Source of the DNA: Chromobacterium alkanivorans
GTDB lineage: Bacteria; Pseudomonadota; Gammaproteobacteria; Burkholderiales; Chromobacteriaceae
Direction of reading: 5' to 3'
Length of the DNA: 64,000 bases
Assembly: GCF_016937655.1 (NCBI RefSeq)
Contig: NZ_JAFHKL010000006.1
Span: 186,001 to 250,000, forward strand
The notes below the pieces were generated by a model. It ran no database searches. It worked only from the letters and a program-made list of their open reading frames with translations, and was not told where the DNA came from. The translations under genes were made by a program, and so were the position numbers. Shown in pieces: positions 9,250 through 19,170 of the stretch; position 1 is the first letter of the stretch, and the number at the start of each line of letters is the position of its first letter.

Positions 9250-11028
9250 ATGACCGTTTCCGTCCGCTACACCCTATGTCCCTGCGCCCCGGAGGCGCAT
9301 CTTTTCGAGGTCGTCCTGACCGTTTCCCGGCCCGCCAAGAATGGCCAGATTTTCTCGTTGCCGGCTTGGATTCCGGGCAGTTACATGATCCGGGAGTTCT
9401 CCAAGCATATTGTGGAGATTCGCGCGGAATCCGCGGGAAAAGCGGTTCAGCTGGTCCAGCTGACAAAAAACAGCTGGCAAGCCGCGCCAGTCAAGGGCGC
9501 GCTGGTTCTGCGCTATAAAGTTTATGCGTTTGATCTGTCGGTGCGCGGCGCCTATCTGGACGCTCAGCGCGGCTTCTACAACGGCACCAGCGTTTTCCTG
9601 GCGGTGGACGGCTATGAAAACGAGGCTTGCGCGGTGGACATCCTGCCGCCGGAGGGCAAGGCCTACGCCGACTGGAAAGTGGCGACCAGCCTGCCGACGC
9701 GCGGCGCGGACAAGAAAACCGGCTTCGGCGGCTACCAGGCCGCTTCCTACGACGAACTGATCGACCACCCGGTGGAACTGGGCGCCTTCGAGCGCGTCAG
9801 CTTCAAAGCCTGCGGTGTGCCGCACGAATTCGTCGTCTCCGGCCGCTTCCGCGCCGATCTCAAGCGTCTGGCGCGCGACGCCAAGAAAATCTGCGAATAC
9901 CAGATCAAGCTGTTCGGAGAGCCGGCGCCGTTCGAGCGCTACGTGTTCATGCTCTTCGTCGGCAAGGACGTTTACGGCGGCCTGGAGCATCGCGCCTCCA
10001 CCGCGCTGGTGGCCAACCGCGACGATCTGCCGCAGCAGGGCGTCGAGGAAATCGGCGACGGCTACCTGAAGCTGCTGGGCCTGATCAGCCACGAATATTT
10101 CCACAGCTGGAACGTCAAGCGGATGAAGCCGGCGGCGTTCACGCCCTACGACCTGAACCAGGAAGGCTATACCCGTTTGCTGTGGGCCTTCGAGGGCATC
10201 ACCTCTTATTACGACGACCTGAGCCTGGTGCGCTGCGGCCTGATAGACGAGAAGCGCTATCTGGGCCTGCTGGCGGAAACCATCAGCGGCGTCGAGCGCG
10301 GCGCCGGCCGCTTGAAGCAGACGCTGGAGCAATCCAGTTTCGAAGCGTGGACCAAGTATTACCGGCAAGACGAAAACAGCCCCAACAGCATCGTCAGCTA
10401 TTACACCAAGGGCGCGCTGGCCGCGCTGGCGCTGGACCTGACCATACGCCGCGACAGCCAGGGCCGTCAGTCGCTGGACGACGTGATGCGCGCGCTGTGG
10501 CGCAAATGGCTGGACGACGGCAAGGGCCTGGCCGAGGACGAGTGGGAAAGCCAGGCGCAGGCCGCCACCGGCCTGGACCTCAAGGCCTTCTTCGAGCGCG
10601 CGCTGCGCGGCGTCGAGCCCTTGCCGCTGGCCGAGCTGCTGGCGGGCCAGGGCGTTGAGCTGCGCTTCGAGCCGGCCGCCAACGCCGGCGATCGCGGCGG
10701 CCTGGCGCTGAGCGGCAAGCCGGCTCCGGCCAGCCTGGGCGTCAAGGCGGTGGCCGAGGCCCAGGGCGTGCGCGTGATCAACGTCTACGACGGCGGCGCG
10801 GCGCAGCGAGCCGGCCTGTCCGGCGGCGACGTGATCGTGGCCGTGGACAAGCTCAAGGCCGTGGACCTGGACAAGGCGCTGGCGCGTTACCAGCCGGGCG
10901 AAAAGCTGAAATTGCACTGGTTCCGCCGCGACGAGCTGATCAGCGCGCAAGTGGAGCTGCAAGCCGCGCCGGCCGACGCCTGCCGCCTGCTGTTGCAGGA
11001 CGGCGGCGCCCGCTGGCTGCGTCGCTAA
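9250..11028 (+). CDS. M61 family metallopeptidase with PDZ domain
   Basis: A 592-residue protein with an N-terminal beta domain, a zinc-binding [11 protein letters not shown] at residues 281-291 in a thermolysin-like fold, and a C-terminal PDZ domain (about 506-580, with the [19 protein letters not shown] core). This is the M61 (glycyl aminopeptidase) architecture. No signal peptide is seen, so it probably acts in the cytoplasm; the substrate is unknown. pepN follows 82 bp downstream on the same strand, so the two peptidase genes may be co-expressed. The start is supported by family N-terminal sequence rather than a strong ribosome binding site. Confidence 0.9.
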   Translation: MTVSVRYTLCPCAPEAHLFEVVLTVSRPAKNGQIFSLPAWIPGSYMIREFSKHIVEIRAESAGKAVQLVQLTKNSWQAAPVKGALVLRYKVYAFDLSVRGAYLDAQRGFYNGTSVFLAVDGYENEACAVDILPPEGKAYADWKVATSLPTRGADKKTGFGGYQAASYDELIDHPVELGAFERVSFKACGVPHEFVVSGRFRADLKRLARDAKKICEYQIKLFGEPAPFERYVFMLFVGKDVYGGLEHRASTALVANRDDLPQQGVEEIGDGYLKLLGLISHEYFHSWNVKRMKPAAFTPYDLNQEGYTRLLWAFEGITSYYDDLSLVRCGLIDEKRYLGLLAETISGVERGAGRLKQTLEQSSFEAWTKYYRQDENSPNSIVSYYTKGALAALALDLTIRRDSQGRQSLDDVMRALWRKWLDDGKGLAEDEWESQAQAATGLDLKAFFERALRGVEPLPLAELLAGQGVELRFEPAANAGDRGGLALSGKPAPASLGVKAVAEAQGVRVINVYDGGAAQRAGLSGGDVIVAVDKLKAVDLDKALARYQPGEKLKLHWFRRDELISAQVELQAAPADACRLLLQDGGARWLRR

Positions 11029-11110
11029 CATTCATCGGGACGGCGCCGCGTTCCGGCGCCGCCCCCCTCCAGCCAAGACCGGCGCAGCCGGCATCGAAGG
11101 AGACGTAGAC

Positions 11111-13735
11111 ATGGCTCAACAGCCGCAAGTCAAGTATCGCAACGATTACGCAGCCCCCGCTTTTCTGATCGACCGGGTCGATCTGAGCTTCGACATCGAA
11201 GACGACGCCACCCGCGTGCACGCGCGCCTGGTGGTGACCCGCAACGACAAGGCCGCGCGCCGGGACGATCTGGTGCTGGACGGCAGCGCCGCGCTGGTGG
11301 CGGTGACGCTGGACGGCGAACGCCTGGACGAGGGCGGCTACGCGCTGGCCAACGAGCAACTGACCGTGCGCGGCGTGCCGGACAGCTTCATCCTGGAGGT
11401 GGAGACCGAGATCGACCCGGTGGCCAATACCAGCCTGATGGGCTTGTACGCGTCCAACGGCAATCTGTTCACCCAGTGCGAGCCGGAAGGCTTCCGCAAG
11501 ATCACCTATTACCTGGACCGTCCCGACGTGATGGCCAAGTTCACCACCACCATCATGGCCGACAAGCACAAATTCCCGGTGCTGCTCTCCAACGGCAACA
11601 AGGTGGGCGAAGGCATGGTGGACAAGAAGCGCCACTGGGTGAAATGGGTGGACCCGTACAAGAAGCCGTCCTATCTGTTCGCGCTGGTGGCGGGCAAGCT
11701 GACGGCGCTGAAGGACAAGTTCGTCACCATGCGCGGCCGCGAAGTGGCGCTGGAAATCTGGACCGAGCCGGCAGATCAGGACAAGACCCAGCACGCGATG
11801 GAGTCCTTGAAGCATTCGATGAAGTGGGACGAGCAGCGCTTCGGCCTGGAATACGACCTGGACATCTATATGATCGTCGCCGTCGGCGACTTCAATATGG
11901 GGGCGATGGAGAACAAGGGCCTCAACGTCTTCAACACCAAGTACGTGCTGGCGCGCAAGGACACCGCCACCGACGCCGACTTCCAGGGCGTGGAGCGGGT
12001 GATCGGCCACGAATACTTCCACAACTGGACCGGCAACCGCGTCACCTGCCGCGACTGGTTCCAGCTGTCGCTGAAAGAAGGCCTGACCGTGTTCCGCGAC
12101 CAGGAGTTCGGCGCCGACATGAGCAGCCGCGCGGTCAAGCGCATCGAGGACGTCAAGGGCCTGCGCGCTCACCAGTTCCCGGAGGACGCGGGCCCCACCT
12201 CGCACCCTATCCGCCCGGACAGCTATATCGAGATGAACAACTTCTACACCATGACGGTGTATGAAAAAGGCGCGGAAGTGGTGCGCATGTATCACACCTT
12301 GCTGGGCGAGGCCGGCTTCCGCAAGGGCATGGACCTGTATTTCAAACGCCACGACGGCCAGGCGGTGACCTGCGACGACTTCCGCGCGGCGATGGCCGAC
12401 GCCAACGACGTGGACCTGGGCCAGTTCGGCCTGTGGTACAGCCAGGCCGGCACCCCGGTGCTCAGCGTCGGCGGCCGTTACGACAGCGTGGCGCGGAGCT
12501 ATACGCTGAACGTGCGCCAATCCTGCCCGGCCACGCCGGGCCAGGAAGGGAAACAACCCTTCCACATCCCGCTGGCGCTGGGCCTGGTGGGCGCCGACGG
12601 CGCCGACCTGCCGCTGCAACTGGAGGGCGAGGCCGAGGCGCAGGGCGGCACCCGGGTGCTGGACGTCAAGGCGGCGGAGCAGAGCTTCACCTTCGTCGGC
12701 GTGCCGGCCGAACCGGTGCCTTCGCTGTTGCGCGGCTTCTCCGCGCCGGTGAAGCTGGACTTCGATTGGCGCGACGACCAGCTGGCCTTCCTGATGGCCA
12801 ACGACAGCGACAGCTTCAGCCGCTGGGAAGCCGGCCAGACCTTGGCCGAGCGCCTGTTCAAGCAGTTGTTGGCGACGCTGGCCGCAGGCGGCGAGCTGAA
12901 GCTGCCGGAGACCTTCGTCGCCGCCTTCCGCGCGGTGCTCAAGGACCATGTCGCCGATCCGGCGTTCAAGGCCCTGATGCTGGCCCTGCCGTCCGAGGCG
13001 GAAATCCTGGAGATGGTGGAGACGGCCGATCCGGCGAACATCCATCTGGTGCGCGACTTCGTGCTGGACGAACTGGCGCAGGCGCTGCGCGGCGAATGGC
13101 GCGAGGCGTACGAATTGAGCCAGACCCGCGATTACAAGCCGCAGGACGCCGGCAAGCGCGACCTGAAAAACCGCGCGCTGGCGATGCTGAACCGCCTGGA
13201 CGACGCCTGGCCGGCGGAGGCCGCCGCCAAGCAGTGCCGGGAGGCGGACAATATGACCGACCAGATGGGCGCGATGCTGGCCTTGCGCGATCGCGACGGC
13301 GCCGAGCGCGACGATTGCTTCACCGCCTTCGCCGCCCGCTGGCAGGGCGACGCGCTGGTGATGGACAAGTTCTTCATGCTGGTGGCCAGCAGCCAGCTGC
13401 CGGGCACGCTGGAGCATGTGCAGGCGGCGATGCAGCATCCGGCCTTCACCTTGAAGAACCCCAACAAGGCGCGCGCGCTGATCGGCACCTTCGGCGCCAA
13501 TATGGCCTTGTTCCACGCCGCCGACGGCAGCGGCTACCGCTTCCTCGCCGACCAGGTGCTGGCGCTGGACGCGATCAATCCGCAAGTGGCCAGCCGCATC
13601 GTCAACGCCTTCCGCCGGCTGAAGAAGCTGGAGCCGGCGCGTCAGGCGCTGATGCGCGAGCAATTGCAGCGCCTGGCCGGACAGCAGCTGTCCAAGGACG
13701 TGTACGAGATCGTGTCCAAGATCTTGGAAGCTTGA
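11111..13735 (+). CDS. pepN: Aminopeptidase N (M1 family)
   Basis: An 874-residue enzyme close to the 870 residues of E. coli PepN. The exopeptidase motif GAMEN is at residues 264-268 and the zinc site [11 protein letters not shown] starts at residue 300, with the third ligand in LKEGLT 19 residues later. The C-terminal half is the helical and beta-sandwich part of gamma-proteobacterial-type PepN. It removes N-terminal residues from peptides in the cytoplasm, the last step of protein turnover. AAGGAGACG lies just upstream of the ATG. A strong terminator follows. Confidence 0.97.
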   Translation: MAQQPQVKYRNDYAAPAFLIDRVDLSFDIEDDATRVHARLVVTRNDKAARRDDLVLDGSAALVAVTLDGERLDEGGYALANEQLTVRGVPDSFILEVETEIDPVANTSLMGLYASNGNLFTQCEPEGFRKITYYLDRPDVMAKFTTTIMADKHKFPVLLSNGNKVGEGMVDKKRHWVKWVDPYKKPSYLFALVAGKLTALKDKFVTMRGREVALEIWTEPADQDKTQHAMESLKHSMKWDEQRFGLEYDLDIYMIVAVGDFNMGAMENKGLNVFNTKYVLARKDTATDADFQGVERVIGHEYFHNWTGNRVTCRDWFQLSLKEGLTVFRDQEFGADMSSRAVKRIEDVKGLRAHQFPEDAGPTSHPIRPDSYIEMNNFYTMTVYEKGAEVVRMYHTLLGEAGFRKGMDLYFKRHDGQAVTCDDFRAAMADANDVDLGQFGLWYSQAGTPVLSVGGRYDSVARSYTLNVRQSCPATPGQEGKQPFHIPLALGLVGADGADLPLQLEGEAEAQGGTRVLDVKAAEQSFTFVGVPAEPVPSLLRGFSAPVKLDFDWRDDQLAFLMANDSDSFSRWEAGQTLAERLFKQLLATLAAGGELKLPETFVAAFRAVLKDHVADPAFKALMLALPSEAEILEMVETADPANIHLVRDFVLDELAQALRGEWREAYELSQTRDYKPQDAGKRDLKNRALAMLNRLDDAWPAEAAAKQCREADNMTDQMGAMLALRDRDGAERDDCFTAFAARWQGDALVMDKFFMLVASSQLPGTLEHVQAAMQHPAFTLKNPNKARALIGTFGANMALFHAADGSGYRFLADQVLALDAINPQVASRIVNAFRRLKKLEPARQALMREQLQRLAGQQLSKDVYEIVSKILEA

Positions 13736-13754
13736 GCCGCTTCGCGCTCAACAC

Positions 13755-13783
13755 AAAGCCCCGGCGGAAACCGGGGCTTTTTT
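13755..13783. terminator. Bidirectional terminator between pepN and hsp20
   Basis: AAAGCCCCGG / CCGGGGCTTT with a six-base loop, followed by TTTTTT on the plus strand and by TTTGTGTT on the minus strand. It separates two converging genes. Confidence 0.85.
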
Positions 13784-13798
13784 CATGGCTGGCGAGAC

Positions 13799-14230
13799 TT
13801 ACTCTACGCGCAGCCGCTGTCCGCCCTGGCCGCCCTGTTTCTTCGGCAGCGTCAGGCTGAGCACGCCGTTTTCGTACTTGGCGCTGGCCGCGTTGCGTTC
13901 GATCTCCGCCGGCAGCTGGAAGCTGCGCGACACCGCGCCGTAAAAACGCTCGCTGCGCAGTAGGCGTTCGTCCTTGCGCTCGCTGTCCGTCTGGCGCACT
14001 TCCGCCTTGATGGTGACCAGCGGGCCGTCCACTTCCACGTGGATATCCTCTTTGCCGACGCCGGGGATCTCCGCGTGAACGGTGAACTGGGTTTCGGATT
14101 CCTTGACGTCGATCTTGATCTGGCTGGGCAGCGGATCGCCGTGCAGCGGTTTGATGAAGAAGCCGGGGGTGAAGTCGCGGAACAGTTCGTCAAACAGGCT
14201 AACATTGCCGCGGGAAGGCAGGATGTTCAT
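13799..14230 (-). CDS. Hsp20/alpha-crystallin small heat shock protein
   Basis: A 143-residue protein with an alpha-crystallin domain (about residues 35-128): PSQIKIDVKE at its start, EIPGVGKEDIHVEVD in the middle and YENGVLSLTLPKK near the end. Such proteins bind unfolding proteins without ATP. The ATG at 14230 is preceded by AAAGGAG at good spacing; a TTG further upstream in frame was rejected. The gene is single, converges with pepN, and no heat-shock promoter could be identified with confidence. Confidence 0.93.
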   Translation of the reverse strand: MNILPSRGNVSLFDELFRDFTPGFFIKPLHGDPLPSQIKIDVKESETQFTVHAEIPGVGKEDIHVEVDGPLVTIKAEVRQTDSERKDERLLRSERFYGAVSRSFQLPAEIERNAASAKYENGVLSLTLPKKQGGQGGQRLRVE

Positions 14231-14338
14231 CTTACTCTCCTTTTTGATCAATGGTTTAGGTGCGTAACGGGCCCTGTTGTCGATATAGGGACGCCGCGCC
14301 GATTCTCAAGCCCCCGCGAGGGAGGAATTCGGCGCGAT

Positions 14339-16018
14339 TCACGCCGGCCAGTCCGATGGGACAGGCCGCAGCCACAGGCCGGCGAAATCGGTCCAGCCGT
14401 TTTCGCTCATTTGCAGGCCGGCCAGTTGCGGGCTGGCCTGATGGCCCTGGCGCTCATGCGACAGCGGCAGCACCCAGCCTTCCGCGCACAGCCAGTCGCC
14501 GATGGCGGCGTATCCGGCCATGCGCCGCCGGGTGTCTGCTTGGCGCTGGATGTCCCGCAACTGCGCGTTCAGCCGCGCCTGCGTCGCCGCGTCCAGTCCG
14601 CGCTGCAACGGTTGCCGGGTGCCCAGCCATTCGTGGCAGCTGTAGTCGCGGTCGTCGTGCAGCACCTCGCTGCACAGCATCAGATCGGCTTGCCGCCACC
14701 AGTTCTGGTCGTGAAAGAAATCGCGTCGGCTGAGGGCGTGGATTTCCAGTTCGATGGACAGGCCGGCCAGCCGCTGACGGATGGCGGCGGCCAGCGGCGG
14801 GAAACTGGGCAGGTCGTAATGGAACAGGCGCAGGCGGGCGCGGTCGAGCCGGGGTCGACGCTCGGCTTGCGGCAAGGGATGGCGCCAGCCCGGCAGCAGG
14901 CCCGCCGCCGGCGTCTGCAAGGCGTCGTGGGCCTGAACCAGCGCGGGCTCCGCCAGCCAGCGCATCAGCGGCGCGCGCTCGCTCTCCGGCAGCGCCGGAT
15001 TCAGCAGCAGATAGGTGCAGGCCGATTGCAGCGTGCCGTTGGCGTCGTCGCTGGCGTAGTCCAGGCGCAGATGGAAGTCCTGGCCGTCGTCGCCGGAGGG
15101 AATGAACCACAGTTCGATCTCGTCCAGCAGCGCCCGCTCACGGTAATGGGCGGCGAAGGCGGCCAGGCTCAGCCGCTGTTCGCTGTGACGCAGCGTCCGG
15201 AACGGTCCGCTGCCCACCGGCAGTCGGGCGAAATCGGCGCCGCGCCGCAGCGGGACGATGGAGCTGTTGGCGGTGGCCAGCCGCTGCGGCCACAGGAAAT
15301 CGCCGTCGTCCAGGCTGCAGCTGAAGGACAGCGCGTCGTGGACCTCGACCGCGCTAAGGTGGCGGTATTGCCGCTGATAAGGATTGTCGGCCTCGCGCAG
15401 GCGCAGCAGGCTGGCGGCCGCGGCGTCGGCCTGCAAGGGCGAGCCGTCGTGGAACTGCAGGCCGGGGCGCAGCCAGAAGCGCCAGCGTCGAGCCTCGGCG
15501 TCGCTCTCCCAGTGGTGGGCCAGGCCGCCTTGCAGGCTTTGCAGCGCGCGGTCGAAGCGGCACAGGCGGTCGAATATCTGCCGCACCAGGTGGGATTCCA
15601 GCCGGCCGCTGACAGTGACCGGATCCAGGCTCAGCGGCGCATGCGGTATCGGAATGCGCAGACAGCGGCCCTGGGCGGCGCTGCCCAGGTATTGCGGCAG
15701 CGCGCTCAGCAGCTGCTCGCGCCGCTGCGGCGGCAATTGGGCGAAGGCCTGTTCCAGCTTGCCGTCGCGCAGCAAGTTCTGCAGGCGTTGCCACTCCGGC
15801 TGCTCCGGCGGGCAGAGCAGGCTGAGCCGCGATTTATGGCCGCGCCCCCGTCCCGGCTCCCAGTCCAGCCAGCCGCGGGCGCGCATCTTGGCCAGTTGCA
15901 GCCGGGCGTTGCGCTCGCTGCAGCTCCACAGCGCGCACAGCTCGGCCAGCCCCGGCTGGGCGGGCTGCCGGCCGGCGTAGGCCTGGTGCAGCGCCTGGTA
16001 TTGCTGTTCCAGTTTCAT
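14339..16018 (-). CDS. SgrR-type regulator: winged-helix plus solute-binding domain
   Basis: A 559-residue protein. Residues about 1-110 form an SgrR-like DNA-binding part (LCALWSCSERNARLQLAKMRARGWLDWEPGRGRG), and the rest resembles the periplasmic oligopeptide-binding family (SBP_bac_5), with YRLSLDPVT-type and LQFHDGSPL segments. There is no signal peptide, as expected for a cytoplasmic regulator that uses the binding domain as sensor. In E. coli SgrR senses sugar-phosphate stress and is divergent from the sugar exporter gene setA; here the divergent neighbour is also an MFS transporter. The effector cannot be predicted. Confidence 0.83.
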   Translation of the reverse strand: MKLEQQYQALHQAYAGRQPAQPGLAELCALWSCSERNARLQLAKMRARGWLDWEPGRGRGHKSRLSLLCPPEQPEWQRLQNLLRDGKLEQAFAQLPPQRREQLLSALPQYLGSAAQGRCLRIPIPHAPLSLDPVTVSGRLESHLVRQIFDRLCRFDRALQSLQGGLAHHWESDAEARRWRFWLRPGLQFHDGSPLQADAAAASLLRLREADNPYQRQYRHLSAVEVHDALSFSCSLDDGDFLWPQRLATANSSIVPLRRGADFARLPVGSGPFRTLRHSEQRLSLAAFAAHYRERALLDEIELWFIPSGDDGQDFHLRLDYASDDANGTLQSACTYLLLNPALPESERAPLMRWLAEPALVQAHDALQTPAAGLLPGWRHPLPQAERRPRLDRARLRLFHYDLPSFPPLAAAIRQRLAGLSIELEIHALSRRDFFHDQNWWRQADLMLCSEVLHDDRDYSCHEWLGTRQPLQRGLDAATQARLNAQLRDIQRQADTRRRMAGYAAIGDWLCAEGWVLPLSHERQGHQASPQLAGLQMSENGWTDFAGLWLRPVPSDWPA

Positions 16019-16043
16019 GCTCGTTCCCGATTGAGGCCTTGGT

Positions 16044-16096
16044 TAAAAGCGGAAGTCGTTTTTCGCGTCGGCATCCATTTTTACATTCCGCTTTTA
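16044..16096. promoter_or_regulatory. Paired inverted 11-mers in the SgrR/MFS divergent promoter
   Basis: TAAAAGCGGAA (16044-16054) and its exact reverse complement TTCCGCTTTTA (16086-16096) are 31 bp apart, centred in the 122-bp gap between the two divergent starts. This is a plausible binding site pair for the SgrR-like regulator. Confidence 0.5.
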
Positions 16097-16140
16097 GCAG
16101 GATACTGGGGACATTCCCTGTTTGCATAGGCGTTGGAGCG

Positions 16141-17349
16141 ATGCGCGAAAAAGAAATCCAGGTGCGCTGGCTGTTGGCCGGTTCCTGCTTGTTGACGATG
16201 AGCCGGGCGGTGATCGCTCCCTTGCTGGTGCTGACCCTGGGACGGCAGCTGAGCTTGAACGGCGAGCAGACCGGCCTGTTGCTGGGCGGGGTCTTGCTGC
16301 TGTCCGCGTTGATGGGCCTGTACGGCGGGCACTTGCTGGATCATTGGCCGCGACGGCCGGTGCTGCTGGGGGCTTCGGCGCTGATCGCGCTGAACTACCT
16401 GGTGCTGCCGCTGAGCCAGCAGCTGTGGTGGAGCGCGCTGGCCTTGGCGCTCAGCGAGATCGGCCAGGCGGTGCACGGCATCGCGATCAAGGCCATGATC
16501 AGCGACCTGCTGCCGCCGGAGCGGCGCGGCAAGGCCTTCTCGCTGCGCTACACCCTGGCCAATGTCGGCTGGGCGCTGGGGCCGCTGTTGTGCAGCCTGC
16601 TGCTGGTCTGGGACGGCGATTGGCCGTTCTGGTGCGCGATCGCCTTGGCCGTTGCTGGCGGCCTGGCGACGCCGCGCGGCGCCGACGCCCCGCGCCGCGA
16701 GACCGGCGCGCCGGCGCCGGGTTTTCTGGCGACGCTCGGCCGTTTGCGGCAAGACCGGGTGTTGGTGTTGTTCACCCTTAGCTGCGCCTTGGCCAATCTG
16801 GTGTACGCGCGCTTTTCCAGCTATCTGCCGCTGTATCTGATGCAGTCGCTGCCGGAGGCGGAGGTGCTGCGCTGGATGTCGGCGTTGATCAGCTGCAACG
16901 CGGTCGGCGTGATCTTGCTGCAATACCCGCTGGGCCGGCGTATCGGCCAGGCCGGCTTGATGAAGGCCATCGGCGCCGGCTTTCTATTGCTGGGGCTGGG
17001 CGTCTTGGGCTTGGGCTGGGCGCCCGGCGGGCTGTGGGGCATGTGCGCGGCGATGCTGGTGTTCACCGTGGGCGAGATCGTGCTGGTGCCGGCCGAATAT
17101 CTGTACATAGACGCGATTGCGCCGGAGGACTGCAAGGGCGTCTACTACGGCGCGCAGAACCTGGCCAGCCTGGGCGGGGCGCTGGGGCCTATGTTGGCCG
17201 GCTGGGTGCTGGCCCGCGCGTCCGGCGGGGCCTTGTTCGCGGCGATGGCGGGCTTGTGCGCGCTGGCCTGGTGGCTGGCGCTGCGCGGCGGGGCCTTGCG
17301 GCAGGCGCGCAGCGGCGGCGGTTGGCGGGCTTCGGCCTTGAAGGTCTGA
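16141..17349 (+). CDS. MFS transporter divergent from an SgrR-like regulator
   Basis: A 402-residue major facilitator protein with about 12 helices. The loop between helices 2 and 3 has the family pattern (GGHLLDHWPRRPVLL) and the later half carries GEIVLVPAEYLYIDAIAPED, a pattern seen in drug/sugar exporters such as MdtH-type proteins. The start at 16141 follows TTGGAGCG; upstream in-frame codons lie in the regulatory gap and were excluded. Being divergent from an SgrR-like gene suggests efflux of the compound that the regulator senses, by analogy with SgrR-SetA. The substrate is unknown. Confidence 0.85.
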   Translation: MREKEIQVRWLLAGSCLLTMSRAVIAPLLVLTLGRQLSLNGEQTGLLLGGVLLLSALMGLYGGHLLDHWPRRPVLLGASALIALNYLVLPLSQQLWWSALALALSEIGQAVHGIAIKAMISDLLPPERRGKAFSLRYTLANVGWALGPLLCSLLLVWDGDWPFWCAIALAVAGGLATPRGADAPRRETGAPAPGFLATLGRLRQDRVLVLFTLSCALANLVYARFSSYLPLYLMQSLPEAEVLRWMSALISCNAVGVILLQYPLGRRIGQAGLMKAIGAGFLLLGLGVLGLGWAPGGLWGMCAAMLVFTVGEIVLVPAEYLYIDAIAPEDCKGVYYGAQNLASLGGALGPMLAGWVLARASGGALFAAMAGLCALAWWLALRGGALRQARSGGGWRASALKV

Positions 17350-17387
17350 GAGCCTGTTCAAGGTCTCGCGGGATCGTGAACCGGTTC
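17349..17387. repeat. Deleted relic of the 145-bp repeat (termini only)
   Basis: AGAGCCTGTTCAAGGTCT (17349-17366), CGCG and GGATCGTGAACCGGTTC (17371-17387) correspond to the two ends of the full repeats at 31363, 37939 and 54373 joined together. Its first A is the last base of the MFS gene TGA stop codon. Confidence 0.6.
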
Positions 17388-17491
17388 CGCGGCGGGGCGG
17401 GCTTTCTCTTTGGCGGCTTTTTTGTCATGATCAAGCGCTTGTTTGAATTGTCGCGCAGACGACGAAGCAGACGCCGATACGAGGAGAACGC

Positions 17492-18409
17492 ATGGAAAAG
17501 CGCCAGCAGGACCGCTTTGTCGCGGTGGGCGACGAGCAGCTGTATCTGAAACGCATTTATTGCCGCGAGGACGGCCCGCCGGTGTTGCTGCTGCACGGGG
17601 TGATGGCCAACGGCCGCACTTTCTACAGCGATTCCGGCCGAGGCTTGGCCCATTACCTGGCCGAGGCCGGCTGCGATGTGTTCGTCGCCGACCTGCGCGG
17701 ACGCGGCCGCAGCCTGCCCAAGATCAGCCGCGCCTCGCGCCACGGCCAGACCGAGACCATCTGCGAGGACCTGCCGGCGCTGCACCGCCACATCCGCGAA
17801 CTCAAGGGCGGCGCGCCCCTGCACTGGATGGCCCATTCCTGGGGCGGCGTGCACATGTCCAGCTGTCTGATCCGTTTTCCGGAGCTGGCGCGGCAAGTGG
17901 CCAGCCTGGTCTATTTCGGCAGCAAGCGCAGCGTGCGGGTGAGCAATCTGAACAAGCTGGTGGAAGTGGACTTCATGTGGAATATCGCCTCGCGGGCGTT
18001 GATCCGCCTGTTCGGCTATCTGCCGGCGCGGCGCATCCGGCTGGGCGCGGACGACGAAAGCGACAAGAGCCATCTGCAAAGCAAGCTGTGGGCGCAGCCC
18101 AAGCCGTGGGTGGACAGCGACGACGGTTTCGACTACGGCGCAGCCGCCAGCCGCGCGCGCTTGCCGCCGGCCTTGTACTTCGCCGCCGGCAACGATCCCT
18201 GCCGCGGCCACCCGGAGGACGTGCGCCGGTTTCGCGACGAATCCGGCCCGCATCTGTCGCGGCTGCATCTGCTGTCCCGGCGCGCCGGCCACCTGCACGA
18301 CTACGACCATGTGTCATTATTGACCCACCAGGATGCCATCCGGGACCATTTCCCACTGGTATTGGCATGGCTGCATGGGCGGCATGAGGAAGTCGTCGAA
18401 AATTACTGA
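17492..18409 (+). CDS. Alpha/beta hydrolase
   Basis: A 305-residue alpha/beta-hydrolase fold protein. VLLLHGVM (31-38) provides the oxyanion region, AHSWGG (114-119) the nucleophile elbow with Ser116, and HDYDHVSLL near the end the catalytic histidine; GNDPCRG may carry the acid. No signal peptide. The substrate, ester or amide, cannot be inferred. It is followed 59 bp later by a 2OG-Fe(II) oxygenase gene on the same strand. The ATG follows GAGGAGAACGC. Confidence 0.85.
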   Translation: MEKRQQDRFVAVGDEQLYLKRIYCREDGPPVLLLHGVMANGRTFYSDSGRGLAHYLAEAGCDVFVADLRGRGRSLPKISRASRHGQTETICEDLPALHRHIRELKGGAPLHWMAHSWGGVHMSSCLIRFPELARQVASLVYFGSKRSVRVSNLNKLVEVDFMWNIASRALIRLFGYLPARRIRLGADDESDKSHLQSKLWAQPKPWVDSDDGFDYGAAASRARLPPALYFAAGNDPCRGHPEDVRRFRDESGPHLSRLHLLSRRAGHLHDYDHVSLLTHQDAIRDHFPLVLAWLHGRHEEVVENY

Positions 18410-18468
18410 TAAACCGCATTCTCCTGGACGCGCGGCTGTGGTAGAAATCGCGGCTGGGAGAATGAACC

Positions 18469-19113
18469 ATGACACAAGACTTTGAAGTTTCGCCCTATTT
18501 GCTGGGGCCCGTTATCGACAACCTTGCCGAACAGGGCTGGGTCGTGGACCGCAGCCTGTTCACCGTCGAAGAGATCCGCCTGCTGCGCGAGGAATGCCTG
18601 GCCAACTGGCAGCAGGGAAAATTCCACGAGGCCGCCGTCGGGCGCGCCGCGCAGCAGAACCGCCGCGGCGAAATCCGTTCCGACTCGGTGCTGTGGCTGG
18701 AGCCGGAGCAGGCGGATTCCGCCGCGTCCTTGTATTTCTCCAAGCTGGACGCCGTCCGTCAGGCGGTCAATCAGGCCTTTTACATGGGTCTGGAGGATTT
18801 GGAGTCCCATTTCGCCGTGTATCCGCAGGGCGCATTCTATAAAAAACACCTGGACCGCTTCCGCGACGACGACGCGCGCGCGCTGACCGCGGTGCTCTAT
18901 CTGAACGACGACTGGCCGGCGGACGCCGGCGGCGAGATGCGCCTGTACCTGGACGAGGACGGCGAACGCCATGTCGACGTCAGGCCGGAGGCCGGCACCC
19001 TGGCGCTGTTCCTGTCCGACCGCTTCTGGCACGAGGTGTTGCCGGCCGGCCGGCAGCGTTTGTCCATCACCGGCTGGTTTCGCCGCCGGATGGCGACGGC
19101 GGCCGGCTGGTAG
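18469..19113 (+). CDS. 2-oxoglutarate/Fe(II)-dependent oxygenase (prolyl 4-hydroxylase-like)
   Basis: A 214-residue double-stranded beta-helix oxygenase. The iron ligands are H127 and D129 (KKHLDRF) and H188 (FWHEV); R197 in RLSITGWFRRR binds 2-oxoglutarate. The region LNDDWPADAGGEMRLY is typical of the P4Hc family. Members hydroxylate protein or small-molecule substrates; in bacteria a ribosomal or EF-Tu target has been reported for some. It lies immediately upstream of aroC but with a 57-bp gap, so co-transcription is possible. GGGAG precedes the ATG. Confidence 0.88.
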   Translation: MTQDFEVSPYLLGPVIDNLAEQGWVVDRSLFTVEEIRLLREECLANWQQGKFHEAAVGRAAQQNRRGEIRSDSVLWLEPEQADSAASLYFSKLDAVRQAVNQAFYMGLEDLESHFAVYPQGAFYKKHLDRFRDDDARALTAVLYLNDDWPADAGGEMRLYLDEDGERHVDVRPEAGTLALFLSDRFWHEVLPAGRQRLSITGWFRRRMATAAGW

Positions 19114-19170
19114 TCCGACGGGTCGTGCTAGAATCTTCGCCAAGGATTCCGCATACAAAGGACAGTGAAG

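Noticed and set aside
9041-9253. 70-codon frame before the M61 gene
   Set aside because: Covers the candidate FNR site and promoter and shows no protein features.
11034-11070. G+C-rich inverted repeat between the M61 gene and pepN
   Set aside because: CGGCGCCG palindromes are common by chance at this base composition; no T-run follows and the genes look co-oriented.
10940-13663. 907-codon minus-strand frame opposite pepN
   Set aside because: Antisense shadow of pepN; composition (His, Gln, Val, Gly) is typical of antisense frames in G+C-rich genes and there is no motif.
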